Source of the DNA: Leifsonia sp. Root4
GTDB taxonomy: Bacteria > Actinomycetota > Actinomycetes > Actinomycetales > Microbacteriaceae
Length of the DNA stretch: 64,000 nt
Direction of reading: 5' to 3'
Assembly (NCBI RefSeq): GCF_001425085.1
Contig: NZ_LMDN01000001.1
Location: 943,100-1,007,099, forward strand
Shown here: positions 1 to 10,857 of the stretch, in pieces
How the letters are laid out: each line of letters opens with the position of its first letter
How positions within the stretch are numbered: position 1 is the first letter of the stretch
Made by a program: the position numbers and the translations under genes
The notes under the pieces: generated by a model
Seen by the model: the letters and a program-made list of their open reading frames with translations, nothing else
What the model was told of the DNA's origin: nothing
Database searches by the model: none

Positions 1-2569
1 CAGCGCGGGGCCTATCTGGCTGGTCCACGATCCACTGGTGGGCGCCGTGGCCGACCGTCGCCGTGCCCGTTCCCCAAGGGAGCTCGACCGTGGCCGTGCT
101 TCCGACCGGCACCTGGACGTCGAGAACGAGTGTCCCGTCCGTCTTTCTCCAGGAGACCGCGGCTTCGCCGTAGGGCGTAGTGTGTCGGGCGCTGGCGTGT
201 TCGAGCTGCGCTGGCGGCATTGGCCGGACCGCGAGCGTACGGTACCCAGGTTCGGCTGGCGCCAAGCCCGCCACACGGCGGTGCACCCAGTCGACGATGC
301 TCCCGAGCGCATAGTGGTTGAACGAAGTCATTCCGCTCGGGTTGATCGAGCCGTCTGGGAGGAGACTGTCCCAGCGCTCCCAGACAGTCGTGGCTCCCAT
401 GGTGACGGGATAGAGCCACGAGGGAGCGTGAGTCTGCAGGAGGAGTCGGAACGCGACATCGGCATGACCGGCGTTCATCAACGCATCGGCGACGACCGGG
501 GTCCCCACGAACCCCGTTGCGATGCGGAAGTCGCTCGTGCGAACGAGGTCCGCGAGGCGTTGCCCGGCGACTTGTCGCTGACGGGGATCCTCGAGCAGCT
601 CCCATTCAAGAGCGATGGCGTACACCGTCTGGGCATCGGACAGAATACGGCCGTCTCCGGTGACGAAAGCGTGTCGGAATGCGACACGAACGCTATTCGC
701 GAGCGAACCGTAGCGCGCTGCTTCGGACTCCTCTCCGAGGACAGCTGCTGCACGCGCGACGAGTTCTGCAGAGCGGGCGAAGTGGGCGGTCGCGACGACA
801 TCCGGATCGGCCTTAGCCGCAGCTGCGTCATCGTGTGGGGCGGTCGGGTCGAGCCAGTCGCCGTACTGGAATCCGCCTCGCCAGATGAGGTCGTCGCCGG
901 CGAGCTTGTGCACGCAGTCGACCCACGCTCGCATGCTGTCGAATTGGCGCCGGAGGATGCCGCGGTCACCGGTGCGTTCCCAGAGCGTCCATGGGACGAC
1001 GGTCGCGGCATCGCCCCATGCCGCGGCCGGCGCGGACGTCAGCTGTGTGCGGAGGATGTCGGGGACCACGTGTGGCACGCTGCCGTCCGGGTGCTGCTCG
1101 ACGGCGAGGTCGGCGAGCCAGGAGCTGAGGAATCCGGCGGAGTCGAAGAGGTAAGTGGCGGTCGGAGCGAAGACTTGGATGTCGCCCGTCCAGCCGAGGC
1201 GTTCATCCCGCTGCGGGCAGTCGGTGGGCACGTCGAGGAAGTTTCCGCGCATCCCCCACACGACGTTCTCGTGGAATCGGTCGAGCAGCTCGTGCGAGGA
1301 GGAGAACCATCCGGTGCGCTCGAGGTCGCTGCCGATGACAGCGGCTTCGATGTCGGCAGCGGGGATCTCTCCTGCTCCCGAGATCTCCGCGTATCGGAAG
1401 CCGTGGAAGGTGAGCGACGGTTCGAGGAACTCCTCGGCTGCCCCGCTGAGCAGAAAGGTGTCAGTGGCGCGCGCGGTGCGGAGCGGTCCGACGCCGAGTT
1501 CGCCGTCCTCAAGGACCTCTGCGTGACGCAAGATGATCTCGCTTCCGGCGGCGGCACCGCGTATGCGCAGGCGGACCCAGCCGACGAGGTTCTGGCCGAA
1601 ATCGACGAGCGTCTTTCCGCTGGAAGAGGTCCAAATCTTGGCGGCCGGGATAGTCGCGGTTACTCGCATCGGCGGACCGTCTTCACCGACAAGACGGGAG
1701 AGGTCGGCGTCGACCTCCTCGACGGTAGCGGTGAACGGGGCGTCCGGATCATTGCGCAGATCGGTGGTCTGGCCGTCATAGATGTCATCGGACAGGATTC
1801 CTGTTGGACGCGCCACCCACGATCCGTCGGTCGCCAGGATCTGAACGGAGCCGTCGACCAGGGTGACCTCGAGCTGCGCGAGGAGCGCGAGCCGGTCTCC
1901 ATAGATAGCCCGCTCGCCAAGGAACCCGAATCGCCCGCGCCACCACCCGTTTCCGAGGACAAAGTCGAGGTGGTTGTCCCCTGTTGCGACGAGCGAGGTC
2001 ACGTCGTACGCCCGGATGCGAAGCCGGTGCTCGTACGCTGTCCAGCCCGGCGCAAGGACGGTGTCGTCGATCGGAGCTCCATTGAGGCGAGCCGTGTAGA
2101 TCCCGTGCGCGGTCGCGTAGAGGCGAGCACTGGCCACGGGGCCGGGCACCTGAATCATGCCGCGGAGCTCCGGCGCAGCTTGGCGGATGCCGCCAATGCC
2201 CACGGGGCTGATGAAGCGAGCCGCCCAATCGTCCGATTCCAAAAGGCCGGCTTCGACGGTGCCGCCAGGGCTCCACCCACTCCACACAGCATCGACCTGA
2301 GCAGAGCGGACACGGACGCGGACGGTCACTCGTTCTCGTGACCGTAGCGGCGCGCCCGGCCAATCGACGAGTACCTGCTCATCAGACTCGACGACCAGCG
2401 TCTCTGTCGCGTCGTTGCGCCGAATCTCCACTTCGTAGGCTGCCTGCACGTAACCTGCCGGAGCCGATTCAATCGTCCAGGACAATCGCGGAGTAGGCAC
2501 GGCGATTCCGAGCGCGTCTCCGGTTCGATGCTCGAATCGCGGCGTGGTCGGGGCGGAAATGACTGTCAT
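1..2569 (-). CDS. Alpha-L-rhamnosidase, GH78 family (3' end outside window)
   Basis: Hydrolyses terminal alpha-L-rhamnose from glycosides or polysaccharide fragments. About 856 residues are visible and the frame is still open at base 1, so the C-terminus is missing. Translation from the ATG at 2569 shows the N-terminal TPRLSW signature near residue 27, a carbohydrate-binding-like segment with LGNGWWRGRFGF at about 206-217, and the GH78 (alpha/alpha)6-barrel motif DCPQRDERLGWTGD at 450-463, whose acidic residues belong to the active site in this family. No signal peptide is seen at the N-terminus, so the enzyme is probably cytoplasmic and acts on imported rhamnosides. It is the last visible gene of the transporter operon, 63 bp after the ATPase. 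A 767-codon open frame on the opposite strand is a composition shadow. Confidence 0.9.
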   Translation of the reverse strand, partial: MTVISAPTTPRFEHRTGDALGIAVPTPRLSWTIESAPAGYVQAAYEVEIRRNDATETLVVESDEQVLVDWPGAPLRSRERVTVRVRVRSAQVDAVWSGWSPGGTVEAGLLESDDWAARFISPVGIGGIRQAAPELRGMIQVPGPVASARLYATAHGIYTARLNGAPIDDTVLAPGWTAYEHRLRIRAYDVTSLVATGDNHLDFVLGNGWWRGRFGFLGERAIYGDRLALLAQLEVTLVDGSVQILATDGSWVARPTGILSDDIYDGQTTDLRNDPDAPFTATVEEVDADLSRLVGEDGPPMRVTATIPAAKIWTSSSGKTLVDFGQNLVGWVRLRIRGAAAGSEIILRHAEVLEDGELGVGPLRTARATDTFLLSGAAEEFLEPSLTFHGFRYAEISGAGEIPAADIEAAVIGSDLERTGWFSSSHELLDRFHENVVWGMRGNFLDVPTDCPQRDERLGWTGDIQVFAPTATYLFDSAGFLSSWLADLAVEQHPDGSVPHVVPDILRTQLTSAPAAAWGDAATVVPWTLWERTGDRGILRRQFDSMRAWVDCVHKLAGDDLIWRGGFQYGDWLDPTAPHDDAAAAKADPDVVATAHFARSAELVARAAAVLGEESEAARYGSLANSVRVAFRHAFVTGDGRILSDAQTVYAIALEWELLEDPRQRQVAGQRLADLVRTSDFRIATGFVGTPVVADALMNAGHADVAFRLLLQTHAPSWLYPVTMGATTVWERWDSLLPDGSINPSGMTSFNHYALGSIVDWVHRRVAGLAPAEPGYRTLAVRPMPPAQLEHASARHTTPYGEAAVSWRKTDGTLVLDVQVPVGSTATVELPWGTGTATVGHGAHQWIVDQPDRPRA

Positions 2570-2632
2570 TGGTCTCTCTGAGGCTGGGTGGGACGAGCGG
2601 TCGTAGGGTGTGCAAGCGGCGGAAATGTTCCG

Positions 2633-3473
2633 TCAGCTGACTGTCAACCCCGGACCCTTCGCCGCGGTCTCCCCGGCCAGAACGCGCGCGCGTTCAGCTC
2701 GTCGGGCCCGCTGCCTAGGGGGATCCGCGACCGGTGCAGACATCTGCAGTCGTCTCGTGTACGGATGTTGCGGGTTTGTCGCCACTTGCCGCGCCTCGCC
2801 GAGCTCGACGATGCGGCCGCCGCGCAGCACCGCAATACGGTCGCTGATCGCTTGAACCACGCCGAGGTCATGACTGATGAAGAGATACGCGACACCAGTC
2901 TCCTTCTGCAGCTCGGCGAGCAGCGACAAGACCCGCGACTGCGTCGTCACGTCGAGGGCACTCGTAGGCTCGTCGCACACGATGACAGAGGGCTCCATCG
3001 CGAGAGCGCGTGCGATCGCAATTCGTTGCCGCTGGCCGCCAGAGAATTCCCGCGGGTACCGGGTCCCCGAATCCGCTGGCATGCCGACCGCGTCGAGGAG
3101 TTCACGGACGCGGGCACGTCCCTCGGTCATGCCCGCGGCTCGAAGCGGTTCCACAAGGATGTTCTCGATCGTCATCGACGGATTCAATGAGGAGTACGGG
3201 TCCTGGAAGATGACTTGGATGTCGCGCGCGACCTGGCGCCGCCGGTTCCGAGGGATGTTGCTGATCGTCTGTCCACGGAAGGAAATCGTTCCGCCGGTGA
3301 CGGGAGCGAGGCCAAGAATGGCGCGGCCAATCGTCGTCTTTCCCGACCCCGATTCGCCGACGAGGCTCACCGTCTCCCCTGCTCGGAGGTCGAGCGACAC
3401 ATCCTCGATGACGGTCTTACCTCCTCGCTTCCCGCCGTACCGAACCACGAGGTCACGGATTTCCAACAGGTTC

Positions 3474-3481
<8 letters not shown>
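2633..3481 (-). CDS. Oligopeptide/oligosaccharide-type ABC transporter ATPase (DppF/OppF-like)
   Basis: ATP-hydrolysing subunit of a family-5 (Opp/Dpp) importer, 282 residues from the start MSENLLEIRD. Walker A GESGSGKTT is at residues 43-50. The signature EFSGGQRQR and Walker B VIVCDEPTSALD follow, and the C-terminal YTRRLQ segment is typical of the Opp/Dpp extension. The ATG at 3481 overlaps the stop of the upstream permease-ATPase gene by 8 bp. A longer in-frame start at 3571 would lie deep inside that gene and adds an unlikely basic leader, so I reject it. It works with the fused ATPase and the two permease domains; the neighbouring rhamnosidase suggests glycosides as substrate. Confidence 0.88.
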
Positions 3482-5263
<1,782 letters not shown>

Positions 5264-5267
<4 letters not shown>

Positions 5268-6205
5268 CGGATCCTCGACTTCGGATTGAGCAGACCAACG
5301 AATAGATCCGCAAGGAAATTGACGACGAGGATGAGGATCATCGCGAAGATGACGGTACCCATCACCATCGGGACATCGCCGGCCTGCGCCGAGAGGTTCG
5401 CGAGCTGGCCGACACCAGGAAGGGCGAAGACGGCTTCGATGAAGAGGGCACCACCGAGCAGGCCCAACGTTGTCAGGCTGAGCACGATGAGACCGGGTCC
5501 CGCTGCGTTCCGCAGCACGTGGCGGAAGAGCAGCGCACGTTCCGAAATGCCGCGTGAGCGCAACGTCCTGACATAGTCCTGGGACAGTGTGTCCAGAACC
5601 GAACCGCGGAACTGGGAGGCCGCATTCGCGATTGTGCCGATCAGCAGCGCCGTTATCGGAAGTGTCAATGACCAGATCCACCCCTGAACACTGTCCGTCG
5701 CGCGAATGTACCCGGTCGCTGGATAGAGCGGGATCGCGATCGCAAACGCAAAGATCAGGCCGATCGCCACAATGAAGCCAGGGACTGCCGCGCCGAGCAC
5801 GGAGATGAATTGCACCAGCCGGTCAACCCAGCCTCCGTAGAGCGCGGCAGTAACGCCTAGCACGACACTGATGATCGCCGTGAGGACAATCGTTCCAATG
5901 ATGAGGGAGAGTGTCACGGGCACACGCGATGACATGGCGTCAGTGACCGGTTGGCCAGTCAGGAAAGACGAGCCCAAGTCACCCTGCACCGCCCCCCAAA
6001 GCCAATCGAGGTACTGGACGATGAGGGGACGATCGAGCCCCAGCTCTGCCGCTTTCGCCGCCACTTGCTCGTCGGATGCCGTGACACCGAGGACAGCTCG
6101 AGCGATCCCGATGCCGTCGGTGTACATCATGCAGAAGGTGAGGAGACTCACGATCAGGAGGACGCCAACTGCTCGGACGAGATGAATGGGAAGAATGCGC
6201 AGCAT
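5264..6205 (-). CDS. ABC transporter permease (DppB/OppB-like)
   Basis: Inner-membrane permease of the same importer, 313 residues from MLRILPIHLV. It shows an N-terminal transmembrane helix, the OppB-type GLDRPLIVQYLDW and GDLGSSFLTGQPV periplasmic segment, five further hydrophobic stretches, and the EAA-loop region DYVRTLRSRGISERALLFRHVLRN that docks on the ATPase. The C-terminus FVGLLNPKSRIR matches the family. The start lies 20 bp after the binding-protein gene, and ATGA coupling joins it to the fusion gene downstream. Confidence 0.88.
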
Positions 6206-6225
6206 TGCCGGGGCCCGTCGACGGG

Positions 6226-7740
6226 TTACTTCTGGAAGTCGCGCAACAGCGGGTGCAGCGCCGAGAAGTCGGACATGGTTGGGATTTTGACCGCAGGATT
6301 GTGGGCGTAGAACCCGTCCGGGTAGGCCATCGGAACGAACCACGCCTGGTCAACAACGTACTGGTTGATCTCCTGCTGGGCGGCGACTCTTTCTTCGTCG
6401 TCGGCAGTGAGGATCGTCTGCCAGAGGGCATCTACCGTGGCATCAGGCTGGTGGGAGACATTCCAAATGCCGTCGGTCAGGATGTAGTCCTTAATGTCCC
6501 GAAGCGATTCACCGTAGTTACCCAGCTGCCACAGCGGTACGGGAAATTCGCCGCTCAGGAGGTTGTTGATGGCGTCGGGGCCGGTCAGGTTGACCTGTTC
6601 GACTGTGATGTTCAGCAGGGCGAGCTGCTCCGTCACGTACGGGAAGAGCAGATCGTGGTTCTGACCCTCAAAGAACGGGATCTGAAGCGTGAATCCGTCT
6701 GCGTAGCCGGCTTCGGTCATGAGAGATTTCGCCTTCTCCACGTCGAACGGGTATGGGTCGACCAGATCCTCGATGTACGCGTCGCTGCCGACGCGGAAGA
6801 TCTGTGATGCCGGGTCGGCGTAGCCGCGGTAAAGCTGTTCCGCAATGGCATCGCGGTCGAAGACCATGTTCATGGCCTGGCGCACACGGACGTCGCCCAG
6901 CGCGGGGATCTTCTCGCCGTTGTGGTCCGTGATGAGCAAGCGCGTGGTGACACCGCGGAGCGTGACGATCTCTTGCCCAGAACTCTTCGCCTCGTCGACG
7001 GTCGAGGCATCGGCAAGGATGCCATCGATCTGGCCAGTCTTGAGGGCGTTCACACCAGCAGTCGAGTCAGCCAACACCTTCAGCACAAGCTTGTCGTACG
7101 GGTAGGTCTCGGAGTCCCAGTAGTCGGGGTTCTTCGTCAGTGTGTAGCTCGAGCCCTGGGTGCTAGCAGCCGCGTCGTAAAGGTACGGCCCAGAACCGAC
7201 CACAGTCGTGTCGTCCTTGCCTGCTGCGATGGCCTCGGAGGATGAGATCTGCGGCTCGCACAGCACCAGGTCGATGGTGGGAATCGGCGCGGGCCAAGTA
7301 ACCGTGATCGTACGGGGATCCGGGGAATCAAAGGTCAGGTCGGCGAACCGCGCGTTTGATTCACCGATTGCGTTGAAGGACGCCTCGATATCGGCCGCGT
7401 CGAGTTCTGATCCGTCGCTGAACTTCACGCCCTCGCGGAGCTTCAAAGTCACGGCGCTCTTGTCTTCGTTGTATTCCCATTCTTCGGCAAGCTGCGGCAA
7501 CGGCTTTCCGAACTCATCGCAGTTCAACGGGGTGTCCCAGACAGCATCGGCAAACCATCCTTGGTACGACGGCTGGATCGTGAAGCTGAGGCCAGGAATA
7601 TCGGCGGTCATGCCGAGCGCGAGCGTATCCTTCTCGCCGTCAGTAGCGCCGCTGCTCGGCGCGCAACCGGAAAGCATGGCGACTGTGGCGAGCGCCGGAA
7701 TGGCCAAGGCCGCGGTAACGCGGCGTCGGGTGATGCGCAT
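6226..7740 (-). CDS. Extracellular solute-binding lipoprotein, family 5 (OppA/DppA-like)
   Basis: Captures the substrate outside the membrane and delivers it to the permease. The 504-residue precursor starts MRITRRRVTAAL and has a lipobox (MLSGC) for lipid anchoring. Typical SBP_bac_5 segments follow: LAEEWEYNEDKSAVTLKLREGVKFSDGSE-like region, VRQAMNMVFDRDAIAEQLYRG-like helix, and MTEAGYADGF. It is the first gene of the transporter operon. The promoter region (7741-7966) is shared with the divergent lacI-type gene and holds two TTGCGCAA boxes, so repression by that LacI protein is likely. Substrate class is inferred only from the rhamnosidase neighbour. Confidence 0.88.
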   Translation of the reverse strand: MRITRRRVTAALAIPALATVAMLSGCAPSSGATDGEKDTLALGMTADIPGLSFTIQPSYQGWFADAVWDTPLNCDEFGKPLPQLAEEWEYNEDKSAVTLKLREGVKFSDGSELDAADIEASFNAIGESNARFADLTFDSPDPRTITVTWPAPIPTIDLVLCEPQISSSEAIAAGKDDTTVVGSGPYLYDAAASTQGSSYTLTKNPDYWDSETYPYDKLVLKVLADSTAGVNALKTGQIDGILADASTVDEAKSSGQEIVTLRGVTTRLLITDHNGEKIPALGDVRVRQAMNMVFDRDAIAEQLYRGYADPASQIFRVGSDAYIEDLVDPYPFDVEKAKSLMTEAGYADGFTLQIPFFEGQNHDLLFPYVTEQLALLNITVEQVNLTGPDAINNLLSGEFPVPLWQLGNYGESLRDIKDYILTDGIWNVSHQPDATVDALWQTILTADDEERVAAQQEINQYVVDQAWFVPMAYPDGFYAHNPAVKIPTMSDFSALHPLLRDFQK

Positions 7741-7859
7741 GTCAACTCCTTTGTTGTGAATCGGTGCGGGAGGAACTGGAGAGGGTTGAGTGCACTCTTC
7801 GAGCTCCACCGGGAACGCTACGCCGGGCCAGATCACTCGGTCAAAGATGCAAGTAGTAG

Positions 7860-7867
7860 TTGCGCAA
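7860..7867. promoter_or_regulatory. Candidate LacI-type operator O1 (TTGCGCAA)
   Basis: A perfect 8-bp palindrome TTGCGCAA followed by AAA, 119 bp before the binding-protein gene start. It has the central GC-rich symmetric core common in LacI-family operators. The same octamer lies 81 bp away next to the lacI start and again upstream of the oxidoreductase operon. Confidence 0.55.
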
Positions 7868-7938
7868 AAACCGTGACGTTTGCGGAGCTTTCTATGCGCG
7901 AGGCTACGAGTGCACACTGCGAGCGCTAGTGTCGAGCT

Positions 7939-7950
7939 TATTGCGCAATA
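7939..7950. promoter_or_regulatory. Candidate LacI-type operator O2 (TATTGCGCAATA)
   Basis: A perfect 12-bp palindrome located 16 bp upstream of the LacI-family start codon and immediately before its ribosome-binding site GAGGAGG (7954-7960). Position and symmetry fit autoregulation plus looping with the box at 7860 (centres 81 bp apart, close to eight helical turns). Confidence 0.6.
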
Positions 7951-7966
7951 GTCGAGGAGGACTCTG

Positions 7967-9001
7967 ATGGCAGGCCATGTCCACGTCACGCTTCAGATGA
8001 TTGCCGAGCAATCTGGCGTCTCGATCTCCTCTGTCTCGCGAGTGCTCGCGGGACGCGGCGATCTGAAGCGGGAGACGAGAGAGCTCGTCCTAGAGACGGC
8101 GCACGCCCTGGGGTATGACCGCGTGGCCGGGCAACGGGGTCGGCCGCCCGCTCTTGATCAACGACTCATAGAACTCGTGCTCGGAAGCTTCGACGACGCA
8201 TGGACTGAGGAAATTGCCCGCGGCGCCCGAGAAGCTGCCTTCCGGCTTGGCTTTGATCTCGTACTGACGCTCGAGCGGGATGACCCGGCCGACGACTGGC
8301 CAGCGCGGGTCGCAAGGCGGAAACCGTCAGGAGTGATCCTCGGCATCATTCGTCCCACACACCGCCAACTTGACGAACTGCGTGGCCTACGAATCCCAAT
8401 CGTCCTACTCGATCCACGGTCCGACCCTGACGGGGAGCTCGCGAGCGTTGGGACCACTGACTGGCAAGGCGGCTACGACGCGGGCGCACACCTCGTTGAA
8501 TCGGGAGCGTCCTCATTCGCGGTGGTCACCGGCGTTCCGGCGTTCAGGTTCGGGCGCGCTCGCGAGGAGGGCTTTCGAGCAGCCATCACAGAGCTCGCGC
8601 CGGAAGCCACTACCCATCGACTGGCCAGCGAATGGACTCACGCACGGCCGACCGCCGAGCTGATCCGAGTGCTCAAGGATGCGCCCGTCCCACTAGGGGT
8701 GTTCGCCACCAACGACGAGATGGCCTTGGCCGTGTATGCAGCAGCGGCCATTATCGGACGTGCCATCCCATCCGACATCCGTGTGGTCGGCTTCAACGAT
8801 GAGCCGCGTGCCGCCGCCGCAGAACCGCCCCTCACCTCGGTTCGTCAACCACTTAGGGCAATGGCGCACCGAGCTGTGGAGCTACTGCGCGAACTGAGAG
8901 ATACGGACGGGAAGCGCCATGAGCGGGTCGAGCTCCCCTCAAAGCTCGTGGTCCGCGAATCCACCTTGTCGGTCGCTGCGCTCCCCAGCGACGGACGTTG
9001 A
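7967..9001 (+). CDS. LacI-family transcriptional regulator
   Basis: A 344-residue repressor. The N-terminal LacI helix-turn-helix is at residues 7-52 (VTLQMIAEQSGVSISSVSRVLAG followed by a hinge with ALGYD). A periplasmic-binding-protein-like effector domain follows, with VFATNDEMALAVYAAA and IRVVGFNDEP, typical of the sugar-binding LacI/GalR type. It is transcribed divergently from the ABC operon, and two palindromic boxes sit between them. The start is supported by a strong Shine-Dalgarno GAGGAGG. It probably senses the imported glycoside or a product and controls both flanking operons. Confidence 0.92.
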   Translation: MAGHVHVTLQMIAEQSGVSISSVSRVLAGRGDLKRETRELVLETAHALGYDRVAGQRGRPPALDQRLIELVLGSFDDAWTEEIARGAREAAFRLGFDLVLTLERDDPADDWPARVARRKPSGVILGIIRPTHRQLDELRGLRIPIVLLDPRSDPDGELASVGTTDWQGGYDAGAHLVESGASSFAVVTGVPAFRFGRAREEGFRAAITELAPEATTHRLASEWTHARPTAELIRVLKDAPVPLGVFATNDEMALAVYAAAAIIGRAIPSDIRVVGFNDEPRAAAAEPPLTSVRQPLRAMAHRAVELLRELRDTDGKRHERVELPSKLVVRESTLSVAALPSDGR

Positions 9002-9073
9002 TATCGAGCACACGCCATCCGCACCGATGCCTTTACGTCGAGTGATCGAAGAGGCCGTCGAGACACGACCCGA

Positions 9074-10174
9074 CTATTTGAGCCACTCAGACCGCGCGGT
9101 GAGTGGAACGGCTGGGCCGCGTTCCGCGGTCGTGGCGAGGGCGATTCGCTGACCTTGCTCGGCTGACTGCAGCAAGGCTGTCATGATTTCCAGCACGTGC
9201 AGAGCCAACGTGCCGCTCGCTCGAGCTGGGCGTTCCGGGGTCGCCTCAATGAAGTCCAGCAGGCCGGCACCGCGAGCACCCTCTTGGTAGCCGGCGGCGA
9301 CATCGAGAGCACGCCACTCGGTCCCACCGGTTTCAATGAACCTGACTTCGCCGTCAAACCAGTTGGGATCCGGCAGTGCGAGAGTGCCGAGCTCACCGTG
9401 GACCTCTATGTTCGCGGCGTTTGTCGCCGCCCCGTCGAAGCTGGTTGTCAGCGTCGACAAGGCTCCGTTCTCGTGCTCGAGCACACCTGAGATGTGTGTC
9501 TGAACTTTCACTGGGATTGCTTCTCCCGCGCGTCCTCCATTGTTGATCACGCGCTCAGCACGTAGCCGGCTAGAAGCACCGACAACTGAACGAACCGGGC
9601 CAAGCAACTGCACGAGCGCCGATACGTAGTAGGGACCCATATCCAGAAGCGGACCCCCACCAGGAAGATAGAAGAAGTCGGGATTCGGATGCCACCGCTC
9701 GTGACCGGGGGCAACCATGGTCGCCGAAGCGGCTAGCGGCCGCCCGATGCCCCCACTATCTACGAATGCTCGGGCGGTCTGGACGCCGGTGCCAAGTACC
9801 GTATCTGGCGCACAGCCGACACGGACGCCGGCGGCGATTCCCGCTTCGACGATGGCGCGGGCATCGCTCATCGATGCGGCCAGTGGTTTTTCACCGTATG
9901 TGTGCTTCCCCGCTCGAATCGCGGCGAGTGCGATCTGGGCGTGAGCCGATGGAATCGTCAAATTCAGAACTGTGTCCACCTCGCTACTGGTGACGAGGTC
10001 TTCAACAGTGAGTGCACGCGCACCGGGGATCTGTTCGGCGACGGCCTTCGCGCGCGCTTCATCGAGGTCTGCAACTGCAGTGATCGACACTGTCCGGCTC
10101 TGTGAGAGCGTCTCAAGGTAAACGGCAGAGATGTTTCCAAGCCCGACGATTCCTACGCGGTGCGAGTTGCCCAC
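9074..10174 (-). CDS. Gfo/Idh/MocA-family oxidoreductase
   Basis: NAD(P)-dependent sugar dehydrogenase of 366 residues. The Rossmann nucleotide motif VGIVGLGNIS is at the N-terminus, the family signature GEKPLAAS is near residue 96, and a typical C-terminal substrate domain contains LLDMGPYYVSAL. It starts with GTG at 10174 and overlaps the ThuA-domain gene by 22 bp, so it is the last gene of a three-gene operon. Such enzymes oxidise sugars or polyols, often at C3 of a glycoside. The specific substrate cannot be read from sequence. Confidence 0.88.
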   Translation of the reverse strand: MGNSHRVGIVGLGNISAVYLETLSQSRTVSITAVADLDEARAKAVAEQIPGARALTVEDLVTSSEVDTVLNLTIPSAHAQIALAAIRAGKHTYGEKPLAASMSDARAIVEAGIAAGVRVGCAPDTVLGTGVQTARAFVDSGGIGRPLAASATMVAPGHERWHPNPDFFYLPGGGPLLDMGPYYVSALVQLLGPVRSVVGASSRLRAERVINNGGRAGEAIPVKVQTHISGVLEHENGALSTLTTSFDGAATNAANIEVHGELGTLALPDPNWFDGEVRFIETGGTEWRALDVAAGYQEGARGAGLLDFIEATPERPARASGTLALHVLEIMTALLQSAEQGQRIALATTAERGPAVPLTARSEWLK

Positions 10175-10857
10175 AGGATCCCTCTTTCGATCACGGTAGT
10201 GATGTTCTTGTCGTCAAGGATCTCCACGCTGTGTCCAGGAGTCGTCACAACGACGCGGCCTTTTCCCCACGAGCGCGTCCAAATGGCCGGCGACACGATC
10301 GGTCGATGCCATGGTTGCCATTCCGGCGCCGGGTGAGTTGTCGTTGCCAACACGTCGTTGAGGTCGTCATGCAGCACCCAGTACTGTTCGGTTGTGAGCT
10401 CGAAGTCCTCGAGCCCCTCCGTGATCCAATGACTCCGCCCCAGCGGCGTGAAATCGATCGTGTACGTGCGGAAGTTGATGTCGGCCACGTCGTGCGACAT
10501 TGCTACCGGCTGCCGAGCTGGGTGGGTTGCAAACTGAGCTCCGATGAGCTGCAGGTAGTCCGACGATGCCCGAAACGAATCCGCGATACCACCGTGCCAG
10601 CCGGTCAGCCCGGTGCCTGCTTGGACAGCAGCGCGAAGACCCATGACCTCGTCGTAGGTGATCTCGGACATCGTTACGCATTGAATGACCAGGTCGGTAG
10701 CTGCCATTGTCGCGGGGTCAGCGTAGACAGCAGTCGACTCTTCCACACGGATCTCGTAACCATTTGCTGCAAGAAAGGGGATAAACCTTTCGGTGGCGGT
10801 GACGGGGTCGTGTCCGTCCCATCCTCCGCGCACGATGAGAGCTTGGGGTCTTATCAT
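10153..10857 (-). CDS. ThuA-domain protein (trehalose-utilisation type, glutamine-amidotransferase-like fold)
   Basis: A 234-residue ThuA-family protein, recognisable from ALIVRGGWDGHDP at the N-terminus, the central GLTGWHGGIADSFR and the HYWV-like segment EQYWVLHDD. ThuA proteins pair with ThuB, a Gfo/Idh oxidoreductase, in rhizobial disaccharide use through 3-keto intermediates. Here the gene lies between two Gfo/Idh genes, overlapping the upstream one by ATGA and the downstream one by 22 bp, which supports the same kind of pathway. Biochemical role of ThuA domains is not firmly settled. Confidence 0.85.
   Translation of the reverse strand: MIRPQALIVRGGWDGHDPVTATERFIPFLAANGYEIRVEESTAVYADPATMAATDLVIQCVTMSEITYDEVMGLRAAVQAGTGLTGWHGGIADSFRASSDYLQLIGAQFATHPARQPVAMSHDVADINFRTYTIDFTPLGRSHWITEGLEDFELTTEQYWVLHDDLNDVLATTTHPAPEWQPWHRPIVSPAIWTRSWGKGRVVVTTPGHSVEILDDKNITTVIERGILWATRTA

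Noticed and set aside
38-2341. 767-codon open frame on the plus strand
   Set aside because: It is antisense to a clear GH78 gene with the DCPQRDERLGWTGD motif; its translation is low-complexity and arises from high G+C.
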